Source: Diadophis punctatus similis (lineage: Eukaryota; Chordata; Lepidosauria; Squamata; Dipsadidae). Taken from it: a stretch of DNA of 64,000 nucleotides. The notes under the pieces were generated by a model. The model saw nothing but the letters and a program-made list of their open reading frames with translations. It had not been told where the DNA came from and did no database searches. Shown here in pieces: positions 47,448 through 58,467 of the stretch; positions within the stretch are counted from its first letter, which is position 1, and each line of letters starts with the position of its first letter. The DNA lies in contig JALIGW010000062.1 in assembly GCA_023053685.1 (NCBI GenBank), positions 2,406,604 to 2,470,603 of the forward strand, written 5' to 3'. A program made the position numbers and the translations under genes.

Positions 47448-48030
47448 AACAGAAATGATGTTACCTAGTTAGGGTAATGAAACTTCTGCAAGAAAACAAG
47501 CAAGCTCAGAGAGCACCAATGACCCCTAACCAATGACCCCTAACATCATCAGTATTGGTAAGGAGTGGTTTGCTCTCAGTTGATGTTCCAGTGACTTGCC
47601 CTGTCAGTGTTGGTAGGAATGGCCTTGGAGGTTCTTTGGTTGGGTTGTTTACTGTTAGCTTGTTTGGCAATTTCTTAATTTGGGGTATTGTAATTTAGAG
47701 AGCTGTGAATGCAGTATTGCAGGCTGACTCTGCCGACTGCCAGCAGTTCGATTCTCACCAGCTCAAGATTGACTCAGGCTCCCATTCTTCCTAGGTCGGT
47801 AAAATGAGAACCCAGATTGTTGGGGGCAATATGCTGACTCTGTAAACTGCTTAGAGAAGGCTTTAAAGCACTATACAGCGGTATATAAGTCTAAGTGCTA
47901 TTGCTATTGTTTACTTCATGATTATTGGTCTGATGTCACTAGAATATAAACTGAGAGCAAACTCCACTCTTTACTACCACTGATGATATTACCGGTACCT
48001 AGTTTGGGTAATAAAACGTCTGCAAGAATG
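47448..48030. repeat. Repeat family B with hammerhead-like motifs, split by a SINE
   Basis: The left part (47448-47600) has ATGATGTTACCTAGTTAGGG and TAATGAAACTTCTGCAAG, then an inverted partial copy (ATCATCAGTATTGGTAAGG at about 47544). The right part (47930-48030) has CTGATGA at 47980-47986, complementary arms TATTACC (47987-47993) and GGTAATA (48007-48013), then AAAACGTCTGCAAG. Order and spacing resemble a hammerhead core, but key bases are changed in each copy. A SINE (47691-47915) lies between. Confidence 0.55.
47691..47915 (+). mobile_element. tRNA-derived squamate SINE, sense
   Basis: Head worn (the B-box-like CAGTTCGATTCTCACC is recognisable), body CCCAGATTGTTGGGGGCAAT, tail GCGGTATATAAGTCTAAGTG then CTATTGCTATTG. 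Inserted in repeat family B. Confidence 0.85.
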
Positions 48031-48216
48031 TCCACACCCCACATGAGTTCACATATGAGGGGCAACATTCTTGGCCTTTAAATTGGGCAAAAGCCAAGTC
48101 CAAGGTCAGCATTGCAGGTACTTCAAAAGAGCCACCTTTAAGTTCCATTTAGTGATGCATCCCTGACTCCATGAAAGGATGGGGATTTGGGATTCAAAGT
48201 TGGTCACGTGGTGGCC
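48031..48216. other. Intron, no recognised feature
   Basis: Short unassigned stretch. Confidence 0.35.
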
Positions 48217-48224
48217 CCTGGAGG

Positions 48225-48428
48225 CAGTGGTGAAATCCAATTTTTTTTTTACTACCGGTTCTTTGGGCGTGGCTTGGTGGGCGTGGCAGGGGAAGGATGC
48301 TGCACAATCTCCATTCCCTCCCCATTCTGGGGCCAGCCAGAGGTGGTATTTGCCGGTTCTCCAAACTACTCAAAATTTACGCCACCGGTTCTCCAGAACC
48401 TGTCAGAACCTGCTGGATTTCACCCCTG
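48225..48428. mobile_element. hAT-type MITE, 204 bp
   Basis: Ends CAGTGGTGAAATCCA and TGGATTTCACCCCTG, one mismatch between the arms. An exact 8-bp duplication CCTGGAGG lies at 48217-48224 and 48429-48436. Inner ACCGGTTCT repeats occur near both ends. The exact duplication suggests a fairly young insertion. Confidence 0.92.
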
Positions 48429-48436
48429 CCTGGAGG

Positions 48437-49254
48437 CCTTTCTCAAGATGGCCCAAGTAAACCCAGTTTCCAGCAGATTCTTCTGCCCTTTGAACTGCAG
48501 CCATCAGGCCCATCAAAGTCCCGGGGTCTTTGGTTCCCTGAAAATCTTCTTAGTCTTGGCCGACCTTTCCAAATCACCTGTTAGAGGCCAGACATGTTGG
48601 GGGCACCCCGTGTGGCCTGCTTGAGGCAGTTCCAGGAAGAAGGGATCCTGTCCTGCTTCCATTCCTCCTCATCTGGAGAAGTCGATGCTGGGTGGTGCTT
48701 AACATTAGACAGGGGAGATCTCCAGAAGGTGATGCACAGTGATTAAAATCTATAAATGGGTGCAGTCAAATACCAGTTGTCAGGTTCACTGGTTTGTCTT
48801 CCTGGAGGAAAAGTTAGAGATAAATCTAAGGCTTAAAAAAAAGAAAAGGCAAGAGATGGGACAGAACAGAGAGAGAGAGAAAAGCAGATGTTAGTTAGTA
48901 AGTCTGGAATGATTTAAAATCATAACACTTGCCACTGGAGAGACTGTGCTTTTTTTAATCTGGAAGGAATTAAGTCAGGTTTTAGTTATTGTAATGTGGA
49001 GATCAGGAAACAATAAAGCCGGAGTGCAGAGGGTTAGAAATGCACCAGACAGTCACACCCTTGCACAATTGGCAATCTGCCAGCGGCCTGTGCAAGTCAC
49101 AAGCATGTTGGTGAAGAAGCAGGAAAAGATTTGCCCATCCCAGGTGGTCCGGAAATGCACTCCGGTTCTGCCTCTGTTTTCTCCTTGCACAGCAGGAGAA
49201 GAGATGCTTCCATCCAGAAAATGTTCTGCAGGCAAGCCAGTCTCCCTCCCTCCT
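48437..49254. other. Intron, no recognised feature
   Basis: About 820 bp, nothing recognised. Confidence 0.4.
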
Positions 49255-49323
49255 ATCCATCCATCCATCCATCCATCCATCCATCCATCCATCCATCCAT
49301 CCATCCATCCATCCATCCATCAT
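49255..49323. repeat. (ATCC)n microsatellite
   Basis: About 17 nearly perfect ATCC units, adjoining the 3' end of an antisense LINE-like remnant, so it probably grew from that element's tail repeat (ATGG on the minus strand). Confidence 0.95.
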
Positions 49324-49324
49324 C

Positions 49325-49740
49325 TGTCTGTCTCTATCACATTTCTCAACAGCCCATCTCCCTCACTATTGGACAGTGCGCAATAAAAATGCTAAAATAT
49401 AATAACACATAAATTTTTTAAAAAACAATAGAACATTTAGAATTTAAAAAGAGGCAAGGTGATTAGAATTTAAAATCTATTAGAACTTAGTTTAAAAGGT
49501 GAAGGGAGGGCTCTCAGGGCACCAACCAGCCCCACAGCTGTGTGCTCCTCTGGGCTCCCCATGCAGGGCCTCTGAGCCCTCTTTTAACTTCTGTGGAAGG
49601 CCAGGAGAGGAGGGGGGGCGTCTCACCTGTGGGGGGAGGAGGTGTTCCACAGGGCGGCAGCAGAGGAGGCTCCCTTCCCAGAGAGAGAAAAGTGTAATTC
49701 TACCTGAGAGAGGCAGATCCATCCTCATGGCTGAGCCTCT
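49325..49740 (-). mobile_element. L2-like LINE 3' remnant, antisense
   Basis: The complement reads through an ALWNTSSPHR-like stretch, comparable to the TLWNQLPPDLR motif near the L2 C-terminus at 57530. An A+T-rich 3'UTR and a GAGATGGGCTG-type terminus precede the microsatellite. Diverged, so the family call is tentative. Confidence 0.45.
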
Positions 49741-50439
49741 GGTAGCAGTTAAGGGGAATCACTTTGACCCAGTGGTGGAGGCCCCAGCTAGAAAGTGGAG
49801 ACCCCAGTTCTAGTCCTGTCTGAGCCCAGAGCCCACTGGGGGGGCCCTGGGCAGCTCCTCCTTCTCAAGCCCAGGAAGAAGCAGGCAGGGCTTCTGAAAC
49901 ACCTTGACCAGAAAGCTGCAGAGGGTGGGGGGTGAGGTGGGGGGGGGCTGGTCCAGCAGTCGCCAGGAGTGCCTGGAAGGCAATTGCAGAGATAAGGCCG
50001 GGCTCCCCCCCCTCAAAGCCATAGGGAACAGCAGAGAAAGGGGAGGCAGGGGAACAAAAGGGACATTATTCTTATAAAGGGAAGACCCCAGGAAATCATC
50101 TCAGTGGGGGAGACATCCTGCACCTTTTCTGATGAAGTGTTTTCTTCTGAACTTATCCAGAATTACTTTGGTGATGATCCATAATTTCTCCATTGGGAGT
50201 AGCTTGCTGGGTTCAGGTATGTCTGCTTTTTAAGAGTGGGTGGGTGGGTTGGCTACAGAAATCTTAGGCAAGATCATACCCCCAAAATGTATCTGAAGTT
50301 AAGTCGCTCACTTAAAAATGCTGCTAACCTGAGTTGCCCCCCCCCAAAAAACTCTGGGATCATGGGAATTCCAGCAAATGAACTATTTCCTATCTGCAAG
50401 CCAGTATAAAGCCAACATCTGTTCTGGTGGATCCTCCTT
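49741..50439. other. Intron, no recognised feature
   Basis: About 700 bp, nothing recognised. Confidence 0.4.
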
Positions 50440-50945
50440 TTATTTTCTTCCTTGATGAACCCAACAATGCTTTTTTCAAGAGGCAACTGGACTTTCTGGT
50501 TTTTCTTTGAAGACATTTCGCTTCTCATCCAAGAAGCTTCTTCAGCTCTGACTGGATAGAGCCAAGGTGGTGCAGTGGTTAGAGTGCAGTACTGCAGGCT
50601 ACTTCAACTGACTGCTAGCTGCAGTTCGGCAGTTCAAATCTCACCGGCTCAAGGTTGACTCAGCCTTCCATCCTTCCGAGGTGGGTAAAATGAGGACCCA
50701 GATTGTTGGTGGCAAGAGGCTGACTCTGTAAACCGCTTAGAGAGGGCTGTAAAAGCACTGTGAAGCGTCTGTCTAAGTGCTATTGCTTTGCTATGGTGGG
50801 GAATGGTTTATATTCCTTGCAGACAGTTGGTCATTTGCATCCTTTTAGAGAGTCATTGACACCACCTGGAGGCTTATCCTTGTCCTCAGGACAACCTGAG
50901 TGGTGCAAATGGGTGTGGAGCCTTCTTAGAACTGCTGAAAGGACT
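50440..50945 (-). repeat. Repeat family A, antisense, split by a SINE
   Basis: 50440-50567 and 50796-50945 together give the reverse complement of the copy at 18975-19230, including CTTCTCATCCAAGAAGCTTC and TTTATATTCCTTGCAGACAG. A SINE at 50568-50795 interrupts it. Read on the minus strand, the core has GGATGAGAAGCGAAATGTC. Confidence 0.65.
50568..50795 (+). mobile_element. tRNA-derived squamate SINE, sense
   Basis: A clear head AGCCAAGGTGGTGCAGTGG (A box) and GGCAGTTCAAATCTCACC (B box), body CCCAGATTGTTGGTGGC, and a tail ending AAGTGCTATTGC. About 228 bp inside repeat family A. Confidence 0.88.
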
Positions 50946-50954
50946 GTGTTGTAG

Positions 50955-52640
50955 ACTGGCGATAGATGATTCCGGGGAGGAGCCACAGCGGACAGGGTGA
51001 GGGAGACAGAGCTCCGGTCTCCCAAACTCGAATCTAATTGAATTTCAGAGGTTTCGGCTCAAAATTTTCCATCCAAGAGGAGCGGAGGAAAGAGGAACCC
51101 CCCCAGGGAACAACGTGGTAAATTTATAACTACCCGATGCGAGATTGGGGGACTTCTGTAACTCGGAAGCTCCGAACGCTGAAACCGAAGCAGGAAGCGC
51201 CATCTTTACTGCGATATTGGTCGTGCCGCTGTGGGAATTTTTCTTACTAACTATTAAGGTAGCGGAGCACTGCAATTTGACCAAAGGAGTTTTTTGCTTC
51301 CAGGCTTGTGTAATAACAACAACGAAGGGAATTGTAACATCGGCAAACTTACTGGAACAACGGAACATTGACTTGTTGCTTATACTAAGGACTTGCTGAC
51401 TTGTTGCTTGTACTTCGTTCCCTCCGTTCCCTCCGTTCCCTTCGCTCGATGTTTGTGGATTCCTATGGGCTTGACCCGAGATATTTACATCGCTTGAGGT
51501 TCGGGGGAGAGATAAAGACCTCAGGATCATCCCAGAACCATCGGGGGTGAAGGAATCCGCCCATGCGAAGTTTGGGAGTCTCTAGACGCTCCAGGCTCAA
51601 GAAACGCCGGCAAGACCAAGATGGCGATCTCGCGGCTGTAGAGCTTATAGCGCAAAAAGAACGAAAACACCAACCAGAAAATGCTTGCCGAGAACCTGAC
51701 AACCCGGGAATGAGGGGATTTGGGTTAATGCCAGGTATGTGTTACATATGGATAGGCATTCTCCATGGCATTGAGTGGAACTCAGACGTCCAGCCGGTTA
51801 AGAGCTTGGGCTGGGTCTTTTTATTAACGAGACTGACGAGATTGACACCTTTGCCAGTAATTTCTATGTCGCTGCCTGCCATCTTGGTGACGAGAAACCC
51901 CTCGGAAAAAACTCCCTGGAGATTTGATCGGCTCGGTTCCCAAGCAGGCTTCCAAGACCTCAGGCCAGCAACAAACGTGGCCCGGACTATACATCCCCAA
52001 GCCCGCCATTATAGCCTGCAATATTGGCGGCGATTAGCCCCGGGGCAACAGTCTTTTAGGCGTGGGAAGGGGCTCAGCTCTCAAGCGACCCCCCTTAGTA
52101 CCAGACGGGACCTAGTTCTCTGTTATCATCACGGGGGCTGCTGCTGGACATTACTATCGCTGCAGCAGAGGCAACGTGACCTCCCTCGGCCGCCCCCCGG
52201 GACTTTTCTTCTTCTCTGGGGACAGCGACATCTTAGGTGGATTATTGCCTTTAACATTGCAGCCGTTACGGACGTGAGGTCTATTCTAGCTGATGTAGTT
52301 CCAGTTTTCTGTTCGGTTTGCCATGGGAGGCTCCAACCAGAGCGGCAATTCAGCTCCAATATGGGGACATCTAATGGAGCAATGAGAACTGAGAGACAGA
52401 GTGCAATAAGATCAGAGCCTTTGGCACGATTGGGAAAACTTTTGGGGGGTCTGAGAAAAACGGTCTTGGGGGATCCTCCCAGCACTACGAAGGAGGACTG
52501 GGATCAATTACAGGATTATCCGGAACATCTCAAGGATTACTGGGGACCTTGGTATAGAGGTCCTGGAAATAAACTATGGATTTTGGGAAATACAAAACAA
52601 AAGACTTTGATTAAGTCAAAGATTAAGAACTAAGCTATAT
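50955..52640 (+). other. Probable LINE 5' region with an unassigned ORF
   Basis: About 1.7 kb directly upstream of the L2 endonuclease region, ending in A+T-rich sequence. It contains a 356-codon open frame (51563-52633) with no domain I recognise; it is basic at the start and ends in a Lys-rich tail. Start and end do not match other repeats in the window. It could be the 5'UTR and ORF1 of L2 copy A, or part of a different retroelement. I do not assign a function. Confidence 0.4.
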
Positions 52641-53139
52641 TGGGTTGGAGGTTGCCTGCATATGCTCCTTATTGATCCTATTGATTTTAACCTTGTAATT
52701 TTTACCCCGGAAGTATTGTGATTGTTGTTAGGTTTGGGCTATGAATGTGCTATGATTGTTGTTTGAGATTTTGTGGATGATTGTGGTAGAATGAGTGAGC
52801 TGGGGGCTAGGTCTCTGCCCCCCTCTGCTGAGTGTGGAAACAGAAGCGGAGGGGGGTTTCAGTCCATCCCCAGGCACAGCATGAATGGTATGCATGGCCT
52901 GTCGGGAGAGGGGAGGACCAGTGGGGGGGGGGAGAGGGGATCTCTGGTGGGATGGGGGACGGGAGTATTACGGTCATAACAGGGAGAGGTAGGTATGGCG
53001 GGAGCAGAGGGGTAGGGCGCTCTCGGGGAACGAGAACTCGCTGTCTCCAAGCGATTTCTTGTTCTGGCCCCTCCGGGTTGGTTCCATCTAGCTCAGCCCG
53101 AGTACCTGGTAACCAGGGATGTCAGGGCCCCGGGCTCAA

Positions 53140-54063
53140 GCTGCTGCTGTTGAATGCCAGGTCGATTACTAACAAGGCCCCCCTTGTATGGGATCTAATC
53201 CTGGAAGAGGGGGCGGACCTGGCATGCATCACTAAGACCTGGCTAGGCCAGGAGGGGGGGTTCCCCTCTCTGAGATGTGTCCGGATGGGTTCTCAGTGCA
53301 GCATCAGCCGCGACCCCAGGGAAGGGGTGGAGGAGTGGCGATTATAGCTCGCCAGAACCTAAATCCTAGAAGGATCCCTGCCCCGGGGATTGTTGGGTGT
53401 GAGACGCTCCTTCTGAAGTTGGACTTAGGGGTTCAGGTGGGCCTTCTGCTGACGTACTTGCCTCCTAGCTGCGTGGCAAAGGCCCTGCCTGTTCTGCTCG
53501 AGGCAGTAGCGGGGCTGGCGGTTGAGTTCCCCAGGTTGATGGTGCTGGGGGACTTCAACCTGCCATCGCCCGGCGAAAACTCGGAGGCAGTCCAGGAGTT
53601 CATGGCTTCCATGACAACCATGGACCTGACCCAAGTAGTTCAGGGTCCGGCTCATGAGGGAGGCCACACGCTTGACCTTGTGTTTCTCTCGGGGCAGTGG
53701 AGAGATGATCTGAGGCTGAGGGGTTTAGTCACAGTACCCTTGTCGTGGTCAGATCATTTCCTTCTGAGGCTGGATTTCATGGCACCACTCCTCCACCGCA
53801 AGGAGGCGGGACCGATTAAGTGGTTCCGCCCCAGGTGCCTAATGGAATCTGACGGATTTCAGAGGGAACTTGGGGAAATACCTGACTCCCTGGTACACGA
53901 TTCATCTGAGGCTCTAGTGGCTGCCTGGAATCGGGCGGCAACGGGGGCTTTAGATCGGATTGTGCCTTTGCGCCCTCTCCGTGGCAGCAGATCCAGGAAG
54001 GCTCCTTGGTTCACCGAGGAGCTCCGGGAGATAAAGCGCCTAAAGAGACGCCTAGAGCGATGA
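53140..54063 (+). pseudogene. L2 copy A endonuclease domain
   Basis: APE-type endonuclease reading in two frames joined near 53290. It starts LLLLNARSITNKAPLVWDL, has GDFNLPSP (53548 on) and WSDHF (about 53746), then a basic RSRKAPWFTEELREIKRLKR end before a stop at about 54061. In an active L2 this nicks target DNA for target-primed reverse transcription. Confidence 0.85.
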
Positions 54064-54126
54064 TTGAGAGCCAGTAAAGCTGAGTCTGACCGGACACTTT
54101 TTTGAACCTGCATTAAGTCTTACTTA

Positions 54127-54999
54127 GTGGCGATACGGGCGGCAAAATGTTCGCATTTTTCCGCCCTTATTGCGTCCGCCGACTCCGGCCCAGCTGCCCT
54201 GTTTAGGGTGACTCGCTCCCTTCTAGCCAAGGAGGGAGCTGAAGACCCCTTGCAGGGCAGAGCTGAGGAATTTTCTCAGTTTCTGGCGGACAAAGTCATT
54301 CAGATTCGGACAGACCTGGACTCCATTTGGACAGGGCAAGCCGAGGTGACGGGGGCGAGTCTTAGTCCTGTTATATGGGACGAATTTGAGCCTGTCACTC
54401 CTGATGATGTGGACAAGGCCATAGGAGCGATGAGCGCCTCCACTTGTTTATTGGACCCGTGCCCCTCCTGGCTGGTTTCGGCCAGCAGGGAGGTGACACG
54501 CGGCTGGCTCCAGGCGGTTGTGATCGCATCTTTGAGAGAGGAGTCCATCCCACTGCCCCTAAAAGCTGCGGTGGTGAGGCCCCTCCTCAAGAAGCCTTCC
54601 CTGGACCCAGCGGATTTAAAGAACTTCCGTCCAGTCTCCAACTTACCCTTCGTGGGTAAAGTTGTTGAGAAAGTGGTGTCGCTCCAACTCCTGCGGTTAT
54701 TGGAGGAAACTGATTATCTGGATCCCTTTCAATCGGGTTTCAGGCGCGGCTACAGTACGGAGACTGCTTTGGTCGCGCTGATGGATGATCTCTGGCGAGC
54801 CCGGGATGGGGGTTATTCCTCCATCCTGGTGTTACTTGACCTCTCAGCGGATTTCGATACCATTGACCATGGTATCCTTCTGTGTCGTCTTGGGGAGGTG
54901 GGAGTGGGAGGAACTGTTTTACGGTGGTTCTCCTCCTACCTCTCTAACAGGACGCAGTCAGTGTTGACAGGAGGACAGAGGTCGGCCCCTAGGCAATAG
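54127..54999 (+). pseudogene. L2 copy A RT, N-terminal half
   Basis: A 290-codon open stretch: FSALIASADSGPAALFRVTR, LLDPCPSWLVSASREVTRGW, RPVSNLPFVGKVVEKVV, YLDPFQSGFRRGYSTETALV and LLDLSADFDTIDHGIL (RT motif A; the usual AAFDT is ADFDT here). It is cut at the SINE; the palm part with YADD follows at 55233-55335. Confidence 0.88.
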
Positions 55000-55232
55000 C
55001 ACTTATAGCAATAGCACTTTTCTTATATACCGCTTCATAGTGCTTTACAGCACTCTCTAAGCAGTTTACAGAGTTCAGCATATTGCCCCCAACAATCTGG
55101 GTTCTCATTTTACCGACCTCAGAAGGATGGAAGGCTGAGTCAACCTTGAGCCTGGTGAGATTTGAACAGCTGAACTGTTGAACTAGCAGTCAGCCTGCAA
55201 TGGCTGCATTTAACCACTGCACCACTTCAGCC
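54985..55232 (-). mobile_element. tRNA-derived squamate SINE nested in L2 copy A
   Basis: Complement of the CGGTATATAAG-tail family with a duplicated CAATAGCACTTATAG at the left tip; head at the right (AGTGGTTAAATGCAGCCATTG on the minus strand). It splits the L2 RT between the SAPRQ and QGSVLSP blocks, with a few L2 codons missing at the junction. No clear target duplication. Confidence 0.85.
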
Positions 55233-56796
55233 ACAGGGCTCGGTCCTCTCGCCCATCCTGTTTAACATTTACATGAAACCGCTGGGTGAGATCATCCGAC
55301 GACACGGGGTGAGGTATCAGCAGTATGCTGATGACACCCAGTTGTACATCTCCACCCCGTGTCAGTTCAGTGAAGCAGGTAATGTGCCGCTGCCTGGACG
55401 ATGTGAGGGTCTGGATGGGAGTGAATAGACTCAAACTCAACCCTGACAAGACTGAGTGGCTGTGGATATTGCCCCCCAGGGATTATGTCGACTGCCCCTC
55501 CTTGGTTCTTGGGGGAGAAAAATTGACTCCCTCAGAACGGGTTCGCAATTTGGGTGTTCTCCTAGATCCACAGCTAAAATTGGATCAACATCTGTCAGCT
55601 GTGGCTAGGGGGACCTTTGCACAGATTCGACTTGTGCACCAATTGCGACCCTACTTGGAGAGGGAGGCTTTGCTCACAGTCACTCATGCCCTTGTCACCT
55701 CATGGCTGGACTAGTGTAATGCGCTCTACATGGGGCTACCCTTGAAGAGCATCCGGAGACTCCAATTGGTGCAGAATGCAGCTGCGCGAGCTGTGGTGGG
55801 TGTACAGAGTGACGCTACCTAGTGGCGATAAAAGCGGAGAAATCGAAGTATTTTTCCGCTCTTATCGCGTCATCAGAGAATCGTCCAACAGCCCTGTTCA
55901 GGGTGACCCGTTCCTTACTCCATCAAGAAGCGCGGGAGGATCCCCTGGAAGGCAGGGCTGAGGACTTTGGACGATATCTGCATGACAAAATCGCTCAGAT
56001 TCAGGGGGAACTGGACTCCAACTGGGTGGATACGGACGCGGTGACAGGGAATAGTCTTGAGAACGTTATCTGGGAAGAGTTTGACTCGGTGACTCCTGAG
56101 GATGTGGACAAGATTCTGGGGAGGCTCAGTGCAGCCACATGTTTATTGGACCCGTGTCCCTCCTGGTTAGTGCTGGCTACCCGGGAGGTTACACAAGGCT
56201 GGCTCCAGGGAATTATTAACGCTTCTTTGGGGGAGGGTTACTTCCCCACGGCTTTGAAAGAAGCGGTGGTGAGGCCTCTCCTCAAGAAGCCCTCCCTGGA
56301 CCCAGCAATTTTAGCTAACTATCGCCCTGTCTCCAACCTTCGCTTCGTGGCGAAGGTTGTTGAGAGTGTGGTCGCACGACAGTTTCCCCAGTACTTGGAG
56401 GAATCATCATACCTAGATCCGTTCCAGTCGGGTTTCAGAGCACGGAAACGGCATTGGTCGCATTGGCTGATGATCTCTGGAGGGCTCGGGACAGGGGTTG
56501 TTCCTCTGTCCTGGTCCTATTAGACCTCTCAGCGGCTTTTGATACCATCGACCATGGTATCATGCTGCACCGGCTGGTAGAGTTAGGGATAGGGGGCACC
56601 GTTTTTCATTGGTTCTCCTCCTTTCTCTCCAACCGGTCGCAGTTTGTATTGGCAGGGGGGCAGAGGTCGTCCTCGAGGCCTCTTACATATGGAGTGCCCC
56701 AGGGGTCGATTCTCTCGCCCCTTCTGTTCAACATCTATGTGAAGCCGCTGGGTGAGATCATCCGTGGCTTTGGGGTGAAGTACCATCAGTACGCCG

Positions 56797-57633
56797 ATGA
56801 TACACAGCTGTACCCCAGGCCACCCCAATGATGCCCTTGAAGTGATGTCCCGGTGCCTGGAAGCTGTGCGGATCTGGATGGGGAGAAACCGACTCAAGCT
56901 CAACCCTTCCAAGACGGAGTGGCTGTGGTTCCCAGCGTCTCGATATAGTCAGATGATTCCATCTCTGACTATCGGGGGCGAGTCTCTAGCCCCCACCGAA
57001 AGGGCTCGCAATCTGGGTGTCCTCCTGGATCCACAGCTGTCCTTAGAGGACCATCTGACAGCTGTGACCAGGGCGGCCTTTTATCAGGTCCGCCTGATAC
57101 GCCAGTTGCGGCCCTTTCTGGATCGGGATTCCCTGTGCACAGTCACCCATGCCCTGGTCACATCGCGTCTGGACTACTGTAATGCTCTCTACATGGGGCT
57201 CCCCATGAAGAGCACCCGGAGGCTCCAACTGATCCAGAATGCAGCCGCGCGGGTGGTTTCGGGGGCTAATTGGCGCTCCCATATAACACCCCTCCTGCGC
57301 GAGCTGCACTGGCTTCCGGTGGTCTACCGGGTGCGCTTCAAGGTGCTTGTTACCACCTTTAAAGCGCTCCATGGCATTGGACCTAGGTATCTCCGAGACC
57401 GCCTGCTGCCACAAACTGCCTCCCATCGACCAGTGCGCTCCCACAGAGAGGGCCTCCTCGGGGTGCCATCAGCCAAGCAGTGTAGGCTGGTGACGCCCAG
57501 GGGGAGGGCCTTCACTGTGGGAGCACCCACCCTCTGGAATCAGCTCCCTCCAGACTTAAGAACCATTCACGACCTGTCCACCTTCCGCCGTGCCCTCAAG
57601 ACGTATTATTTTTATCAAGCCGGGCTGGCGTGA
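56797..57633 (+). pseudogene. L2 copy B ORF2 C-terminal part
   Basis: A 278-codon open stretch covering the end of RT and the C-terminal domain of L2 ORF2: NRLKLNPSKTEWLW, NLGVLLDPQL, HALVTSRLDYCNALYMG, HWLPVVYRVRFKVLVTTFKA. It ends at a normal-looking stop (TGA, about 57631-57633) before an A+T-rich 3'UTR. The frame upstream is shifted. Confidence 0.85.
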
Positions 57634-57785
57634 AAAAGTTTTTGGGGTTTTTAAAATTTTAAGATTTTACTAAATTTTAATTGTATTAAATTAGGGCCAC
57701 ATTGAATATTTTCTTTTAAATGTATTTTAATGTTTATATTGTGTTTTTTACTTGGCTGTTCACCGCCCTGAGTCCCCTGGAGAAG

Positions 57786-57790
57786 GGCGG
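57786..57790. repeat. Chromovirus target duplication, left copy (GGCGG)
   Basis: 5-bp GGCGG directly before TGTTGTG of the left LTR, repeated at 63569-63573 after the right LTR. Confidence 0.9.
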
Positions 57791-58467
57791 TGTTGTGACC
57801 CAGCACCGCAACCCCCCAGAAACACACACACACAGTCGTTGGGAGGCAAACAAAAAGGTTCCTTTTACTAATAAAGTTTCTTAGTAAAACTCAGAGGGTT
57901 TAGAAGTCCAAAACAACACAAACGGAAAGTCTTCAGGAATAAGGTTCTTTGGGTTACGTGAGGGTTAAATAGCACACAGACAAAAGTTCAAAGCAAGACT
58001 CATTAATTCTTATCTGAACAACTTGGCTGGCTTCCCGGAATAAAGCTGGCAGAAGCTGGTGATAAGATTCCCAAACAGACGTAGAAACGAAACTCTGGAT
58101 ATGCTGCGGTCAGTGAATTGTTGTTCTCAGCAATGAGCACTAATTACCATGGCCTAATATAGCCACTGAAGGGCGTGGCCCAATTAGCCCTCACTGCTTC
58201 CTCCTATTGGACCGACGCTTACTCAGCCAGTCCTGTCTTCTGGCTGCTCTGCGTGCTCTGGCATTCAGCATGAGTTCTTCATCTCCTGATGAAGAACTCT
58301 GCTGCGCAGGTGCAGAAGGTCCTGGGAGATCGTCCTGCTCTGGCACCGAGTCCTCATCACCAGCCGTCTCTGGTGCCAGGCACATAGGCTGGTACTGCTG
58401 CACCATGAGCGGCTCCGCGTCCTCCGGATCCTCCAGACTCGGCGCCGGACGCGGCCAAGGCACAACA
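57791..58467 (-). repeat. Chromovirus 3' LTR
   Basis: 677 bp, same ends as the 5' LTR and one visible difference from it. Its U3 contains the last 276 nt of pol, including the stop at 58191. Confidence 0.92.

Larger units (their letters stand above)
52641..55820 (+). mobile_element. L2 LINE copy A, 5' and central part
   Basis: Plus-strand L2-clade ORF2: endonuclease (about 53140-53780, GDFN at 53548-53559, SDH at 53749-53757), linker, then RT (about 54440-55710) with a KPSLDPADLKNFRPVSNLPF block and YADD at 55324-55335. A frameshift near 53290, a stop near 54061 and other lesions make it inactive. A SINE (54985-55232) interrupts the RT. The element stops at about 55820 where L2 copy B was inserted; its 3' end resumes at about 63617. 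The 5' boundary is uncertain. Confidence 0.87.
55821..57790 (+). mobile_element. L2 LINE copy B, 5'-truncated, inserted in L2 copy A
   Basis: Starts within the region before the RT (AGTGGCGATAAAAGCGG, equal to 54126 in copy A) and runs to the 3'UTR, with YADD at 56790-56801 and a C-terminal block with RRLQLIQNAAARVVSG, LRELHWLPV and TLWNQLPPDLRT. Two frameshifts (about 56450 and 56815) kill it. The flanks at 55804-55820 and 63616-63632 resemble each other (ACAGAG...ACCTAC), consistent with a worn target duplication of about 17 bp. The chromovirus splits its 3' terminus at 57790; the last piece is 63569-63617. Confidence 0.88.

Noticed and set aside
49003..49323. A Met-Asp-Gly-Trp repeat protein
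   Set aside because: Translation of the ATCC microsatellite.
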